Source: G963674665 sp964609625 (GTDB lineage: Bacteria; Desulfobacterota; Desulfovibrionia; Desulfovibrionales; Desulfovibrionaceae). Taken from it: a DNA stretch of 64,000 nt. The notes beneath the pieces were generated by a model. It was not told the DNA's origin. It searched no databases and saw nothing but the letters and a program-made list of their open reading frames with translations. The stretch is taken from positions 62,001-126,000 of the forward strand of contig CAZSRS010000002.1 in the NCBI GenBank assembly GCA_964609625.1, written 5' to 3'. The position numbers and the translations under genes are program-made. This document shows, one piece after another, positions 45,762 to 54,807 of the stretch. Position 1 is the stretch's first letter. Each line of letters begins with the position of its first letter.

Positions 45762-46733
45762 CTACTCCGTGTCCTTGAGGGTCGGAGTTCCTGAAGTCCG
45801 GATGTAATCATCGATGACGATCTTGGGATCCAACGTCTTCTGCTCGAAGATGCCATCGGCGTCGCCGTCGAAATGTCCGAAGTCCTCGTTGGAGCGCATG
45901 TCGATGACGGTGTAGCCGTACACCCGCTGGTGAAAGGGTTCACCAGGCTGGTAAAACGAGTGGTAGAACACTTTATGGTTGGGGTACTCCACCGGAATGA
46001 AGGCCGCGCTGATGGTGTCCTCTCCGGACAGCACGGGAAAGGCGTCAAAGGGATCCGTGTATCCGAGAAACTGCTCCCTCTCGATGGCACGCTGCACCGC
46101 CGCATGCAACTCAGCCGCGGTCTTGTATTCGATGTCACCGCCGATCACCTTTCCCGGTGAACCGGGGCGTTCGATGGGCACCCTGCCCCTGGCCTCGATC
46201 TTGACCTGGGGCTCGGTTTCGGGCTCGGGCCGAGGCTCGGCCTTGGGCGCCACCGCGGCGATCTGCTTCTCGGCATCCTTCGGCAGGGTCTCCTTCTCCT
46301 TAGCGGGTGCGGGCTCCTTTTCCGCGGCAGGCTCGGATTTCTCCGGTTCGGGCTTCGCTGCCTCGGGTGAGGCAGGAGGAGGTGTTGCAGGCTCTGCTGC
46401 AGGTTTTTGTTCCATGGCAGCAGTCTTGGCCGGCTCCTTCAGGGCCAGGGGCTGGTACTCCACCTTGGCTTCCTTGCCGCGCTCAGGAGGGGGTACCAGA
46501 GACTTCTTACGCTGCACTTGGTCCTCCCGCCCCAGCCCCATCTCCAAGGTTCCATCCACCGGGGCGTCTTTTAGTTTGGCGTCTTCAGCCTGCTGGGGTT
46601 GCTCTGTCTGCTTTTTCGCACTGTCACCGGCGCCGAACATGCTGCTGGTCCAGGAGCAGCCACCCGCAAGCAGCACTCCCAGCAACAGAAGCAACACCGG
46701 ATGCATCGTAAATAACGTCGTCCTGGGCGACAT
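45762..46733 (-). CDS. Lipoprotein with Pro/Glu/Lys-rich linker
   Basis: 323 aa. ATG at 46733 after GGGAGAG. Lipobox VLLAGGC near residue 25. Residues 60-190 are low-complexity and rich in Pro, Glu, Ala and Lys (EPEKSEPAAEKEPAPAKEKE), suited to span the periplasm. The folded C-terminal domain (about 200-323) contains FPVLSGEDTISAAFIPVEYP, FYHSFYQPGEPFHQRVYGYT and FGHFDGDADGIFEQK, an acidic stretch that could bind a metal. No family recognised. Confidence 0.7.
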   Translation of the reverse strand: MSPRTTLFTMHPVLLLLLGVLLAGGCSWTSSMFGAGDSAKKQTEQPQQAEDAKLKDAPVDGTLEMGLGREDQVQRKKSLVPPPERGKEAKVEYQPLALKEPAKTAAMEQKPAAEPATPPPASPEAAKPEPEKSEPAAEKEPAPAKEKETLPKDAEKQIAAVAPKAEPRPEPETEPQVKIEARGRVPIERPGSPGKVIGGDIEYKTAAELHAAVQRAIEREQFLGYTDPFDAFPVLSGEDTISAAFIPVEYPNHKVFYHSFYQPGEPFHQRVYGYTVIDMRSNEDFGHFDGDADGIFEQKTLDPKIVIDDYIRTSGTPTLKDTE

Positions 46734-46981
46734 GACACTCTCCCTGTTCCTGTGAACATGCACAGGTTCTTTGTTCAATATCTGGTCTGTCCAACTAGCA
46801 CATCCATATCTTGGCCTGCAAGGGCGCTCTCCGCGACAGGTTGCAAGCCTCGTTGACGCGTAGTATCCTGAACCGAGGTACTCTAGATAACTGAAGTGTA
46901 CACTCCTGGACAGCCGGGGCCGATGCAGTTGTACACAACGCACGGGGCAAGTCCCTGTGCCGGACATGACGGAGAACAGCG

Positions 46982-47248
46982 ATGCTGCGCAAAGACCAAC
47001 TCCACCATTTCGCCGCGCTGGCCCTGGATAAAGGGCGGGAACTCGCCAAGAAGCATGGCCGCCCCTTGGGTGACAAGCTTGCGGAAAAACTCTCCAAGGC
47101 CGGAGTCGAACGCGGTCTGCTGCAGGAGCCTCTGTCCCTGGAGGATATCCTCGCCAGACTCAAGGCCCTGCGCAACAGCGGCGGCATCACTGCCGAGGAT
47201 TTTGCCAAACTCAAACAACAGGTGCGGGAGCGGTTTTCAAAACAATGA
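46982..47248 (+). CDS. Small SHOCT-like protein
   Basis: 88 aa, helical. The C-terminal 35 residues (EDILARLKALRNSGGITAED, FAKLKQQ) match the short C-terminal (SHOCT) pattern: a helix, a turn with Gly-Ile-Thr, and Glu/Asp-Phe-x-x-Leu-Lys. Cytoplasmic. Function unknown. It overlaps nothing and lies 65 bases before the transglycosylase start. Confidence 0.6.
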   Translation: MLRKDQLHHFAALALDKGRELAKKHGRPLGDKLAEKLSKAGVERGLLQEPLSLEDILARLKALRNSGGITAEDFAKLKQQVRERFSKQ

Positions 47249-47313
47249 CCCTGTTTCACCTGCTGCATTCACCCTCGCCCATAGCGGCATCGCGCCCCAA
47301 CAGTGAGGACCCC

Positions 47314-48420
47314 ATGCACGCAAACCCGTTTCGGTTTATCCTGGCCTGCATCGCCTGCCTGACGGCGATTGTCGCGTCGTGCACGAACGGCTCGGCCCAG
47401 TCCATTTCCGAAGAACACTGGAGCCGCCTCATACAACGTCTGGCGGCGGACGGATTCGATGCGACGCGGACCGCCCCCTTGTTTCAAGGTGTGACGTATG
47501 ACCCAGCGCCCATGAGCGATAAAATGCGCACCCTGTACACCACGAAATTCGGCTCCGGGCTGGTGCGTGACATCCAGACCCACTTGAATACCCTGGGCTA
47601 CGATGCCGGCCCTGCGGACGGCATCCTCGGGGCCAAGAGCCGTGCCGCCATCCGCGGTTTCCAGAAGGTCCACGGTCTGGCGGTGAACGGTCGCCCCGAG
47701 GAAATCCTGCTGGCCTTCATGCTTGCCGAAGGCCGGCCCGCGCCCAAGGGCTATTCGCCGCCTCCCGCGGTCGTGGCTGAAGGTCCGTCCGTCTACCGGA
47801 GCATCGTCACGCCCGAGCGCTTGGCCGAGGCCAAGGAATTCCATGACACCAACCGCTTCCTGTTGGCCGAGATCAGGGACCGGTACGGCATTCCTCCGGA
47901 AATCACCGTGGGCATACTGACCGTTGAAACCCGCCTGGGGAAGTTCCTGGGCGAGGCAAGCGCCTTTACGACCCTGGCGAGCATGGCGGTATCGCGGGAG
48001 TACAAGGACGTCCGCGAGGCCTTCGTGAGGGAACGCCCCTCGGGAGAACGACTCGCCTGGCTGATCAAGCGCATGGGACAGAAGGCGGACTGGGCTTACA
48101 ACGAACTCAAGGCCCTGCTGCGCTACGCCGCGGCAAAGGGCCGAGATCCACGCAGCCTGCCCGGCTCCATCTACGGCGCCATCGGCATCAGCCAGTTCAT
48201 GCCCAGCAACGCCCTGCGCTTCGGCATCGACGGCAACGCCGACGGCGTGGTGGACCTCTTCGACCTGCCCGACGCCCTGCACAGCATGGGCAACTATCTC
48301 AAGGGGCACGGCTGGCGTCAAGCCACAACGACCAGAGAACAACGCAAGGTCATCTATCGCTACAACAAGAGTGTCACCTATGTGAACACCGTGATGGCAG
48401 TGGCGGACTTCGTGCGCTGA
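47314..48420 (+). CDS. Lytic murein transglycosylase (MltB family) with peptidoglycan-binding domain
   Basis: 368 aa from ATG 47314 after GAGGACCCC. The signal segment FILACIACLTAIVASC ends in Cys 23 (ASC), so it may be a lipoprotein. A PG_binding_1 domain lies at about 85-125 (DIQTHLNTLGYDAGPADGIL, GAKSRAAIRGFQ). The MltB-type catalytic domain follows, with the Glu in GILTVETRLGKFLGE and AIGISQFMPSNAL. It cuts peptidoglycan with formation of 1,6-anhydromuramic ends. In many MltB proteins the PG-binding part is C-terminal; here it is placed before the catalytic domain. Confidence 0.88.
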   Translation: MHANPFRFILACIACLTAIVASCTNGSAQSISEEHWSRLIQRLAADGFDATRTAPLFQGVTYDPAPMSDKMRTLYTTKFGSGLVRDIQTHLNTLGYDAGPADGILGAKSRAAIRGFQKVHGLAVNGRPEEILLAFMLAEGRPAPKGYSPPPAVVAEGPSVYRSIVTPERLAEAKEFHDTNRFLLAEIRDRYGIPPEITVGILTVETRLGKFLGEASAFTTLASMAVSREYKDVREAFVRERPSGERLAWLIKRMGQKADWAYNELKALLRYAAAKGRDPRSLPGSIYGAIGISQFMPSNALRFGIDGNADGVVDLFDLPDALHSMGNYLKGHGWRQATTTREQRKVIYRYNKSVTYVNTVMAVADFVR

Positions 48421-48455
48421 GGGGCGCGTCCGCGGCGGACGTTGGCCGGCTGTGT

Positions 48456-49019
48456 TCAGGGAATGCGGCCGGGGGCCGTGGTGCTGGCGGCCTCCAGAAT
48501 CATATCGCGGATCATGCGCACCGATTCGGCGACGTCCATGAGCTGGATCTTGTGGCCGATGAACTCACTGGCCAGGGTTTCCTGCTTCCGGGAATTGAGT
48601 ATCTCCGCGAGACTGTCGATCTTGTGCACATTATAGCGGATATTCTCGTCGATCTCCTGCAGGCGGGTCGTCATGTACTCGGCAACAACGTTCTTGTTGT
48701 CGTATTCTTTGTGCAAGTTGTAGAAAAAGGTAATGTCCAGGACGTTGTTGACAAGGAAGACGTTGCCGCGAATCTCGTTGATCAGGACCTGTACGCCTTC
48801 CGTGGCCGTCGTGTTCTCGCTGTCAAGATAGACACCACGCAGGGTGTAGAGTTCCGCAAGCTTTTTCGTGCAGGCAATACGGAAATCCTCGAGATTGGTG
48901 TTGAGTTGTACTAGGTTGCCACGCGCAAGGGTAGTGGATGGCTGCAGGAGGCAAATGGCGGCGAGGCAGGACACGAGAATGCGGCACGGAACGCTGGTCA
49001 TGGGCCTGAGGTGAACCAC
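48456..49019 (-). CDS. Secreted helical protein of unknown function
   Basis: 187 aa. GTG start at 49019 has GGAGG nine bases upstream; ATG 49001 is an alternative. Signal peptide (RILVSCLAAICLLQPSTTLA). The mature part is helical and Asn-rich (DITFFYNLHKEYDNKNVVAE, YMTTRLQEIDENIRYNVHKI). No cofactor motif seen. Transcribed in the same direction as the PEGA protein 105 bases upstream. Confidence 0.65.
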   Translation of the reverse strand: MVHLRPMTSVPCRILVSCLAAICLLQPSTTLARGNLVQLNTNLEDFRIACTKKLAELYTLRGVYLDSENTTATEGVQVLINEIRGNVFLVNNVLDITFFYNLHKEYDNKNVVAEYMTTRLQEIDENIRYNVHKIDSLAEILNSRKQETLASEFIGHKIQLMDVAESVRMIRDMILEAASTTAPGRIP

Positions 49020-49124
49020 TCGAATACGCCTCCCGGGTTTTGATCGTGCCGGCGAGGCAGGGCTGCCCGTGCGGCCAGCTCACGTCACTCCCCGCTCCTG
49101 CCGGGCAGGTTGAGGGGCTCCACA

Positions 49125-51308
49125 CTAGTTGTTGTAAACCGAATAGTAGCCAGGGTCGTAGGTCAGGGCATCCGACGTCTTTTCTTCCCGAACGTCGCCA
49201 TGGTTCATCTTCTCCAAAACCTTCCGCCGCTGATCCTGGAAGAATGTGTCGCCTGGGCGCAAAGCCAGAGCCTTGTCCACGGTTTTCAAAGCCGCGTTGA
49301 ATTGCTGGAGGGCGCTGTAGGCCTGAAGCTGAATCTGGAACGCATGCTCATTGTCGGGATCGAGTCCCAGAATCTGCTCGCCTGCTTCAAGAGCCCCGAC
49401 ATAATCACCGACGTTGAGAGCCAGCTTGGCCATGGCCAGGAACACCTCGATGTCAAAGGCCTTGATATTGTCGTCACTGGCCTCGTGCGTGAAGGTCATG
49501 TCCTGGACCAGGGGCAGCAAGGGGTCGTTCTCCACGACGCTGGCAACCGGAAGGTGCTCCGGTATGCCGGTCATTGCCGGACTGAGTGGTTCCGGCGTTC
49601 CGGACGCGGCGATAACAGGCTGGAGGTCGAGTTTCAGCGTGGCCACGGCACCTGGCTCGACCACAACGTTGCCTACCACCGTCTCATAACCTTCGATAGA
49701 GGCATCGATGGTATACTTTCCAGGCTTAAGTTCCATGCCCTGGTGGAAAACCGGCTTGATGTCCAGGACACGGACCCTGGCTCCCCCAGGAGTGGTCTCG
49801 ACAAAGAGTTTGCCGGGCTCGGCTTCCACCGGCACCTCCACGTCGAAGACGTTGTCCATGCCGGCTACCACCGTCACTTTCTTGATAACTCTGTCGCGAC
49901 CTTCCGCAGTGGCATCGATGGTATACACACCCTCGGGCAGTTCCATGCCCTGCTGGAACTTGGGCCTGATGTCCAGGATGCGGACGGCGGCGTCGGCCGG
50001 ATCGGTGTTGACGAAGAGCCGACCCAAAGCCTTGGCTTTTTCCAGTTCCACCACGACCTCGTTGTCCTGATCGGCGACAACGTTCACCTTCATGACCACG
50101 GTCTCGTAGCCGGGGCAGGTGGCGTCTATGGTATAAACGCCTTCAGCCAACTCGATTCCCTGCTGAAACTTGGGCTTGATGTCCAGGATGCGGATGACGG
50201 CGTCGGGAATGTTGGCTTGCACGTGCAACGTACCGGTTGGGGCCTCCGGCAAGGTGAAATGCACATGGGCTTCCATGCCGGGCCTGATTTCAACCACCTG
50301 TTCCAGCGTGCGATAACCGTGAAGGCTTGCATCCAGGGTGTAGGTGCCGGGGTCAAGCAACATGCCCTGTTCGAACCTGGGCTTGATGCCGAGGATCCTG
50401 ATCCTGGCGTCGGCTGGATCGGACGTGACACGCAACACACCTTTGGCGGCGCTTGTTTCAACGGCGGGCTCGGAAGCGGACAGAGGTTCGGATGCGACCG
50501 GGGCCGCGGCCAATAGTTGTCCGGCGCCGAATTCCAGCTGGCCGACAACCGCGGGAGCGCTTCCCGCCTCGCTCTGGGCATGGGGGGGGGCGACGGGGCT
50601 ACCGGCTATGAGGGGATAACCCGGCGTGGCCAGATTCTTGGCCAGTTGCTCTGCGGTGGAGGACTCCGCCACGGGAGGGGCGTACACGGACTGCCGCCCC
50701 ACCGGACCACCGACCTCGGCCACCTGCATGAGGTCCATGCGCACGGTTGCGGCCATGCCGGGGATGATCTCCACCCGGCGGACCTGCGATTCGTAGCCGT
50801 TGCGCTCCACCTCGATGATGTACTGGCCTGCGGTCAAATCCAGGCCCTGTCTGAAAGGCTTGTCGGTATTCAGCAGGCTGACGCGGGCGTCGGCCGGCGT
50901 GGTTTCGACATAGAGTTTGCCGAGTTGCAGGGCCGCGCTTGCGGAACGTTCCTCGGCAAAGGGCATGCCGAAGCTCGCCACCATGTCCGTGCCTGATTGT
51001 TCGAACATGGTCGCACGGGTTTCCAGGGAGACACCCCAGGTCAATTCCAGGGGCACTGACGATTTGCCGCCGGCAAATTCGATGACCACATCGAGGGGCT
51101 CATGCCCCTGCAAATCCCCGGAGAACTCCACCGTGAACTCCGCGGGGGATTCCCATGCGATGACCCAGGCTGTTTCCCATGCGCTTTCCCAGGCAATTTC
51201 GCGGTCGGCTTGCAGGACAGGGGCAAGAGCGGCGGAAGCCCTGGCCGCAAACCCGAACAGCATGGCCACCACGGCAAGGAGCATGAGTATGGACCGTGAC
51301 CTGTTCAT
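49125..51308 (-). CDS. Secreted PEGA-repeat protein with C-terminal TPR
   Basis: 727 aa from ATG 51308 after AAGGACTTCACC. After a signal peptide (ILMLLAVVAMLFGFAARASA) comes an odd Trp-rich repeat (IAWESAWETAWVIAWES). Then five PEGA domains of about 65 residues, each of the form G-x-L-x-V-x(3)-P-x(2)-A-x-(I/V)-x-(I/L)-L-x-I-K-P-x-F-x-Q-G. They start at about residues 124, 269, 338, 407 and 475, the last four in tandem. A TPR stretch (LAMAKLALNVGDYVGALEAG onwards) ends the protein. PEGA domains occur in cell-surface and S-layer-associated proteins; binding role inferred. Confidence 0.85.
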   Translation of the reverse strand: MNRSRSILMLLAVVAMLFGFAARASAALAPVLQADREIAWESAWETAWVIAWESPAEFTVEFSGDLQGHEPLDVVIEFAGGKSSVPLELTWGVSLETRATMFEQSGTDMVASFGMPFAEERSASAALQLGKLYVETTPADARVSLLNTDKPFRQGLDLTAGQYIIEVERNGYESQVRRVEIIPGMAATVRMDLMQVAEVGGPVGRQSVYAPPVAESSTAEQLAKNLATPGYPLIAGSPVAPPHAQSEAGSAPAVVGQLEFGAGQLLAAAPVASEPLSASEPAVETSAAKGVLRVTSDPADARIRILGIKPRFEQGMLLDPGTYTLDASLHGYRTLEQVVEIRPGMEAHVHFTLPEAPTGTLHVQANIPDAVIRILDIKPKFQQGIELAEGVYTIDATCPGYETVVMKVNVVADQDNEVVVELEKAKALGRLFVNTDPADAAVRILDIRPKFQQGMELPEGVYTIDATAEGRDRVIKKVTVVAGMDNVFDVEVPVEAEPGKLFVETTPGGARVRVLDIKPVFHQGMELKPGKYTIDASIEGYETVVGNVVVEPGAVATLKLDLQPVIAASGTPEPLSPAMTGIPEHLPVASVVENDPLLPLVQDMTFTHEASDDNIKAFDIEVFLAMAKLALNVGDYVGALEAGEQILGLDPDNEHAFQIQLQAYSALQQFNAALKTVDKALALRPGDTFFQDQRRKVLEKMNHGDVREEKTSDALTYDPGYYSVYNN

Positions 51309-51410
51309 GGTGAAGTCCTTCTTGGCGTTGCTGTATAAGTCCTTCTCAGGAGTGACTATTTTCATGGCGCACCCCGCACCATTCCCATGATACACAATGG
51401 ATGATACCGC

Positions 51411-51439
51411 ACAATAAAGCTCTTTAGCAAGGGTGTCAA
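51411..51439 (-). promoter_or_regulatory. Strong sigma-70 promoter of the PEGA gene
   Basis: On the minus strand TTGACA, 17-base spacer, TATTGT; the consensus -35 is perfect. It lies about 100 bases before the PEGA start. A short frame in the leader (ATG 51365) leads into the gene in frame. Confidence 0.75.
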
Positions 51440-51824
51440 TGAAAAAATTGCCGATAGGTCGCGCAGTTAGCGCAATCTGGACAAGAAAAAATCTAGAAAA
51501 TGACCGCAACCCGTGTGCTGTTCCACAACACCCAGAACACAGAGCCGCGTCCTTCAGAAACAGCCGCTTTTCCCGACGAGTCCTGTTTCCGGCCAGCTCA
51601 CGCCGCCTTTGGCGGCCCCGCATGCTGCATTGGAACAGGTCGGGTGTCGCGTCAATGCAGGAAGCATCATGCACGTGGCTAGGGTATATCGCCTCTGAAC
51701 CGAACTCCGCATTTCAGGGGCGGGCATTGGAAAAAACCCGATTCTCCCAATACCTTCTTCCGCTTCGCCTCGGGCGCGCACGTCCCACGCGCCAGCATTT
51801 TCCTTTTTCAAAGGCCAACATACC
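51440..51824. other. Intergenic gap
   Basis: 385 bases between the PEGA promoter and the small secreted-protein gene at 51825. It holds repeat copy B. Nothing else recognisable was seen. Confidence 0.4.
51709..51793. repeat. Structured intergenic repeat, copy B
   Basis: About 85 bp, homologous to 11771-11856 in inverse orientation. In the sense of the flanking minus-strand genes it starts 31 bases after the stop of the small secreted-protein gene. The first hairpin here is GGCGCG/CGCGCC where copy A has GCGCAC/GTGCGC; the main stem GCATTGG/CCAATAC is imperfect. The block GCATTTCAGGGGCGG is identical in both. Confidence 0.75.
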
Positions 51825-52151
51825 CTAGCGTGGCTTTCCCGCATTGTCCAGCTGCTCTATATGCATCACGCCGTTGGAAACCACGATGCGCTCTCCAGGG
51901 CGGACGTAGATATTGTCGTTCTGCCCGTGCAACACCACCGTGGCCGGCTTGTCGGAAAAGGATTTCTCCTCCCTGGGAGCCAGGGTTCCTGGCTGCGGTG
52001 GACTCAGGTCCTCCCAGTGCACGGTGTACTGGTATTCTCGTGGGTCGGTGTTCCGGATGCTGCCGGCATCAGCCTGAAGCGCCGCCGCGCACAGAAGCGC
52101 GGCCGCCACTACAAATACCCGCAAGGCGCCGATTCGCCCCATTGGAAACAT
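51825..52151 (-). CDS. Small secreted protein of unknown function
   Basis: 108 aa from ATG 52151, which has GGAGAGG in front; ATG 52166 would add five residues. Signal peptide (LRVFVVAAALLCAAALQADA). The mature part is about 80 residues with a beta-rich pattern (YQYTVHWEDLSPPQPGTLAP, KPATVVLHGQNDNIYVRPGE) and no cysteines. It lies 16 bases after the PEPCK-like gene and is probably co-transcribed with it. Confidence 0.65.
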   Translation of the reverse strand: MFPMGRIGALRVFVVAAALLCAAALQADAGSIRNTDPREYQYTVHWEDLSPPQPGTLAPREEKSFSDKPATVVLHGQNDNIYVRPGERIVVSNGVMHIEQLDNAGKPR

Positions 52152-52167
52152 GGCAACCCTCTCCATG

Positions 52168-53901
52168 TCATGCGCTGAGGTTCAGACTGGAAACCAGTTT
52201 GGCGAGCAGTTCGGGTTTCTGCGCCAGATCCGTGCCCTCCAGATAGCGCTGCCGCTGCTTGAAGCGGTCCTTCAAGGTCTCCAGGTAGAAATGCTTGCTC
52301 CTGACCTTTTTTGGGTCGTAGACCGCGTAGTAGCCGGGTATAAGCTTCTCCACGCTCTCGGGTTCGGGCACTTGCGCCCCAGGCAGGTACTCCCAGTCCA
52401 TCCACTCCAACTGCTCCAGCAGGATGGCGGTTTGCAACGTCAATGAAGTCTTGAGCGGGATGCAGTTCACGTCTTCCGATGAATGCCGCCAAAAGCCCGT
52501 GGAGTTGAACGTGAAGCCCGTGGCCCCGCTCTCGAAGACCTTGAGAAAGGCCTCCACGTCCTTCCAGAGTTCATAGACGCGGAAGGGGTTGGCAAAAGGC
52601 ACGAAGACGAGTTGCTTCAATTCCTCCTCGGAGACGTTTTCAGCCCGATTGCGCTGGGTCATGAGCGAGGCGCCCATGGCCACGGCCAGCAAGGGATCGG
52701 AATAGCGGACTACAGGTGGCAGACAGGTGTCCTTGGTCAACCAGCACATCAGCCTGGGGAAGGCGCAGCGATTCACGTAGGAGCCCAACAGGTCCCGATC
52801 GAACAAGGCACGGCCGTTGTCGTTTCGCACATCCTGCCCCAGGGGCACTACCCTGCCCTCGACCTCGATGCAGGCGTGGTTCATGGCCGATATCAGATAG
52901 TTCCAGTCATCGTGCCCCAGGGGCCTGGAATCGGTCTTGTCGAAGAGCGTGGGTTCCCAGACCCGGCAGAGTTGCTGCTCGCAGTCGATCTGAAAGGCGT
53001 CGTCGTGCAGCACCACCTTGCTGAAGCCCATGGGGAGCGTGCCGTCATTGTCGCGTGAATTGGTATGCGAACTCTTACCCGTTCCCGAGAGTCCGAAAAA
53101 GGCGATGGATCGTTTGCCGATGGCCCGGACCGCCGGGTCATCGCAACCGGAGAAATCCAGCTCTTTCACCCCGCCGTGACAGGCGGTCATTCCGACCCGG
53201 ATGCCCGAGGTCCAGGCCAGGGTCAGGGTGCCTTTCTTGCGCTCCCCGAAATAGCGCATGCCGAAGTTGAAGATCACGTTGGCTTCTTCGTCCACCAGGG
53301 CGAGTTGGGGAAAGCCCTGGTTGTGGTAAAACGGGTCCGTGTTGCGCCACAGGTTGTCGCCGATGACAATGATGTCCTGAATGGGCAGTTTGGGACTCTT
53401 TTCGTAGACCTCGGCCAACTCCTCGTAGGGTGTGAAGTTCACCAGCCAGTTGAAGATGTTGCATGCGTCGTCCTCGCCCCCCACGATGGTGGCCTTGAGC
53501 ATCAGGTCGGTGTCCAGGCCGACGATGCCGTTGGCCTTGATCAAGGGGCGTTTTTGCAGATTGGAGACCGCCTCGAGCAGATCACCCAGGACCTTGCTGC
53601 GCTCCACGCTGGTGAGTTTGTTGTAGAAGCGCCGGGCCTGGGCAGTGCGGCCGACGATCTTGCCGTGGCAGTTGTTCAGGATCTTGGCGCCCTCTGGAAG
53701 TTGCAGCCGTCTGGCGGCCGGAGGGTATATCGCCTGATCGGTCTCCTGAACGTCCCATTGCGCGCGGGCCAACTCGTAAGCCTCCGCGGCGCTCACGGTC
53801 CGGATGCGCTTGTCCGCGAGCAACGTCTCCGCAATGGCGCGCAGGGGAGGCAACGCGCTCAGGTCGTTGCGGTAGTACTCATATGTCGACTGACTGGCCA
53901 T
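52168..53901 (-). CDS. ATP-type phosphoenolpyruvate carboxykinase-like protein, divergent
   Basis: 577 aa from ATG 53901 after AAGGAACGG. The P-loop IAFFGLSGTGKSSHTNSRDN is that of ATP-dependent PEPCK (GLSGTGKTT in classical enzymes), with the second Thr replaced by Ser. The downstream kinase metal motif is HDDAFQID rather than the usual DDEHGW. Other regions with the fold include GRTAQARRFYNKLTSVER and FNFGMRYFGERKKGTLTLAW. It could interconvert oxaloacetate and PEP in gluconeogenesis, but the active-site changes leave another reaction possible. Confidence 0.72.
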   Translation of the reverse strand: MASQSTYEYYRNDLSALPPLRAIAETLLADKRIRTVSAAEAYELARAQWDVQETDQAIYPPAARRLQLPEGAKILNNCHGKIVGRTAQARRFYNKLTSVERSKVLGDLLEAVSNLQKRPLIKANGIVGLDTDLMLKATIVGGEDDACNIFNWLVNFTPYEELAEVYEKSPKLPIQDIIVIGDNLWRNTDPFYHNQGFPQLALVDEEANVIFNFGMRYFGERKKGTLTLAWTSGIRVGMTACHGGVKELDFSGCDDPAVRAIGKRSIAFFGLSGTGKSSHTNSRDNDGTLPMGFSKVVLHDDAFQIDCEQQLCRVWEPTLFDKTDSRPLGHDDWNYLISAMNHACIEVEGRVVPLGQDVRNDNGRALFDRDLLGSYVNRCAFPRLMCWLTKDTCLPPVVRYSDPLLAVAMGASLMTQRNRAENVSEEELKQLVFVPFANPFRVYELWKDVEAFLKVFESGATGFTFNSTGFWRHSSEDVNCIPLKTSLTLQTAILLEQLEWMDWEYLPGAQVPEPESVEKLIPGYYAVYDPKKVRSKHFYLETLKDRFKQRQRYLEGTDLAQKPELLAKLVSSLNLSA

Positions 53902-54212
53902 GAATTCCGTTCCTTGGGTTATTGTCGTTCGGAAAATCGGGGCGACTCGCTCCTCGCCTCGGTGAACAGTAGTGAGACCCGGCACCAAAGGTCAACCCCG
54001 TGATCCGATATTCATGATCCTGCCGTAGGGATACACCCCGGGTGCATCGCCGCCTGCCATGGGCACGGGCATATTGTCTCCTCTTTCAGTCATAAAAAGT
54101 AATGGATTTTCCCGCAGGAAATGTGCTATTATTCGTCATGTGCATGAAACTTCGGCTTGTTACGCCGTTTCCCGGCGGCATCCGCCGTGGCTGGCTCGAA
54201 ACAGGCGGCAGA
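53902..54212. other. Intergenic region between the divergent PEPCK-like and Rrf2 genes
   Basis: About 310 bases, expected to hold the promoter of the PEPCK-like gene on the minus strand. No confident box or small gene was found apart from the Rrf2 promoter that follows. Confidence 0.4.
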
Positions 54213-54240
54213 TTGACTTTCTCTACTTACAGGGTATGAT
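54213..54240 (+). promoter_or_regulatory. Promoter of the Rrf2 gene
   Basis: TTGACT, 16-base spacer, TATGAT, 24 bases before the ATG; the ribosome-binding site AAGGAGG lies between. Confidence 0.7.
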
Positions 54241-54263
54241 TTCATCCACAAGGAGGTCCCCAC

Positions 54264-54728
54264 ATGAAATTATCGACTCGCAGCCGCTACGGCACACGCA
54301 TGCTCCTGGACATCGCCCTGTACGGCGAGCAAGGCCCCGTGCGCATCAAGGAAATCTCGCAACGCCAGGGCGTGTCCATCAAATATCTCGAAAAGTTGAT
54401 CCGCCCCCTGAAGCGGGCACAGTTCATCAAGAGCAAGCGTGGTCCCAAAGGGGGGCACATGCTGAACATGTCCCCGGACAAAATCACCATCGGACAGTTG
54501 GTCAGGCTTTTTGAAGACGAACTCTCCCTCACGCGCTGCGTCAAGGATCCCTCGACCTGCCCCTTCACGCAGGATTGTTACACCAGGCGAGTCTGGCTGG
54601 AGGCGAGCCAGGCCATGTACGACAAACTTGACGCGATCACCCTCACGGATCTGCTGGAGGACGCCAATCGAGCCGGCAAGAGCGGCCACACATGCTTCCC
54701 GTCCAGGAAGGACGTACAGAAATCGTAA
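54264..54728 (+). CDS. Rrf2-family transcription regulator with cysteine cluster
   Basis: 154 aa. The winged helix begins MKLSTRSRYGTRMLLDIALY, with recognition part ISQRQGVSIKYLEKLIRPLK and the wing KSKRGPKGGHML. Three cysteines in RCVKDPSTCPFTQDC (about residues 92-106) match the Fe-S ligand loop of IscR/NsrR-type members, so it probably senses iron-sulfur status, redox state or nitric oxide. No suf/isc gene is adjacent; it is convergent with the RND operon, so its target is not evident. Confidence 0.88.
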   Translation: MKLSTRSRYGTRMLLDIALYGEQGPVRIKEISQRQGVSIKYLEKLIRPLKRAQFIKSKRGPKGGHMLNMSPDKITIGQLVRLFEDELSLTRCVKDPSTCPFTQDCYTRRVWLEASQAMYDKLDAITLTDLLEDANRAGKSGHTCFPSRKDVQKS

Positions 54729-54807
54729 AACAATTCACGGGCTCATATCTCTGTCTGGCGCTCTGTGGCCGCCACCCCACACCCGATTTCAGGGCTGTCG
54801 CACGTCG

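Noticed and set aside
50583..50590. G8 tract inside the PEGA gene as a possible frameshift site
   Set aside because: The reading frame continues intact through the tract into conserved repeats on both sides.
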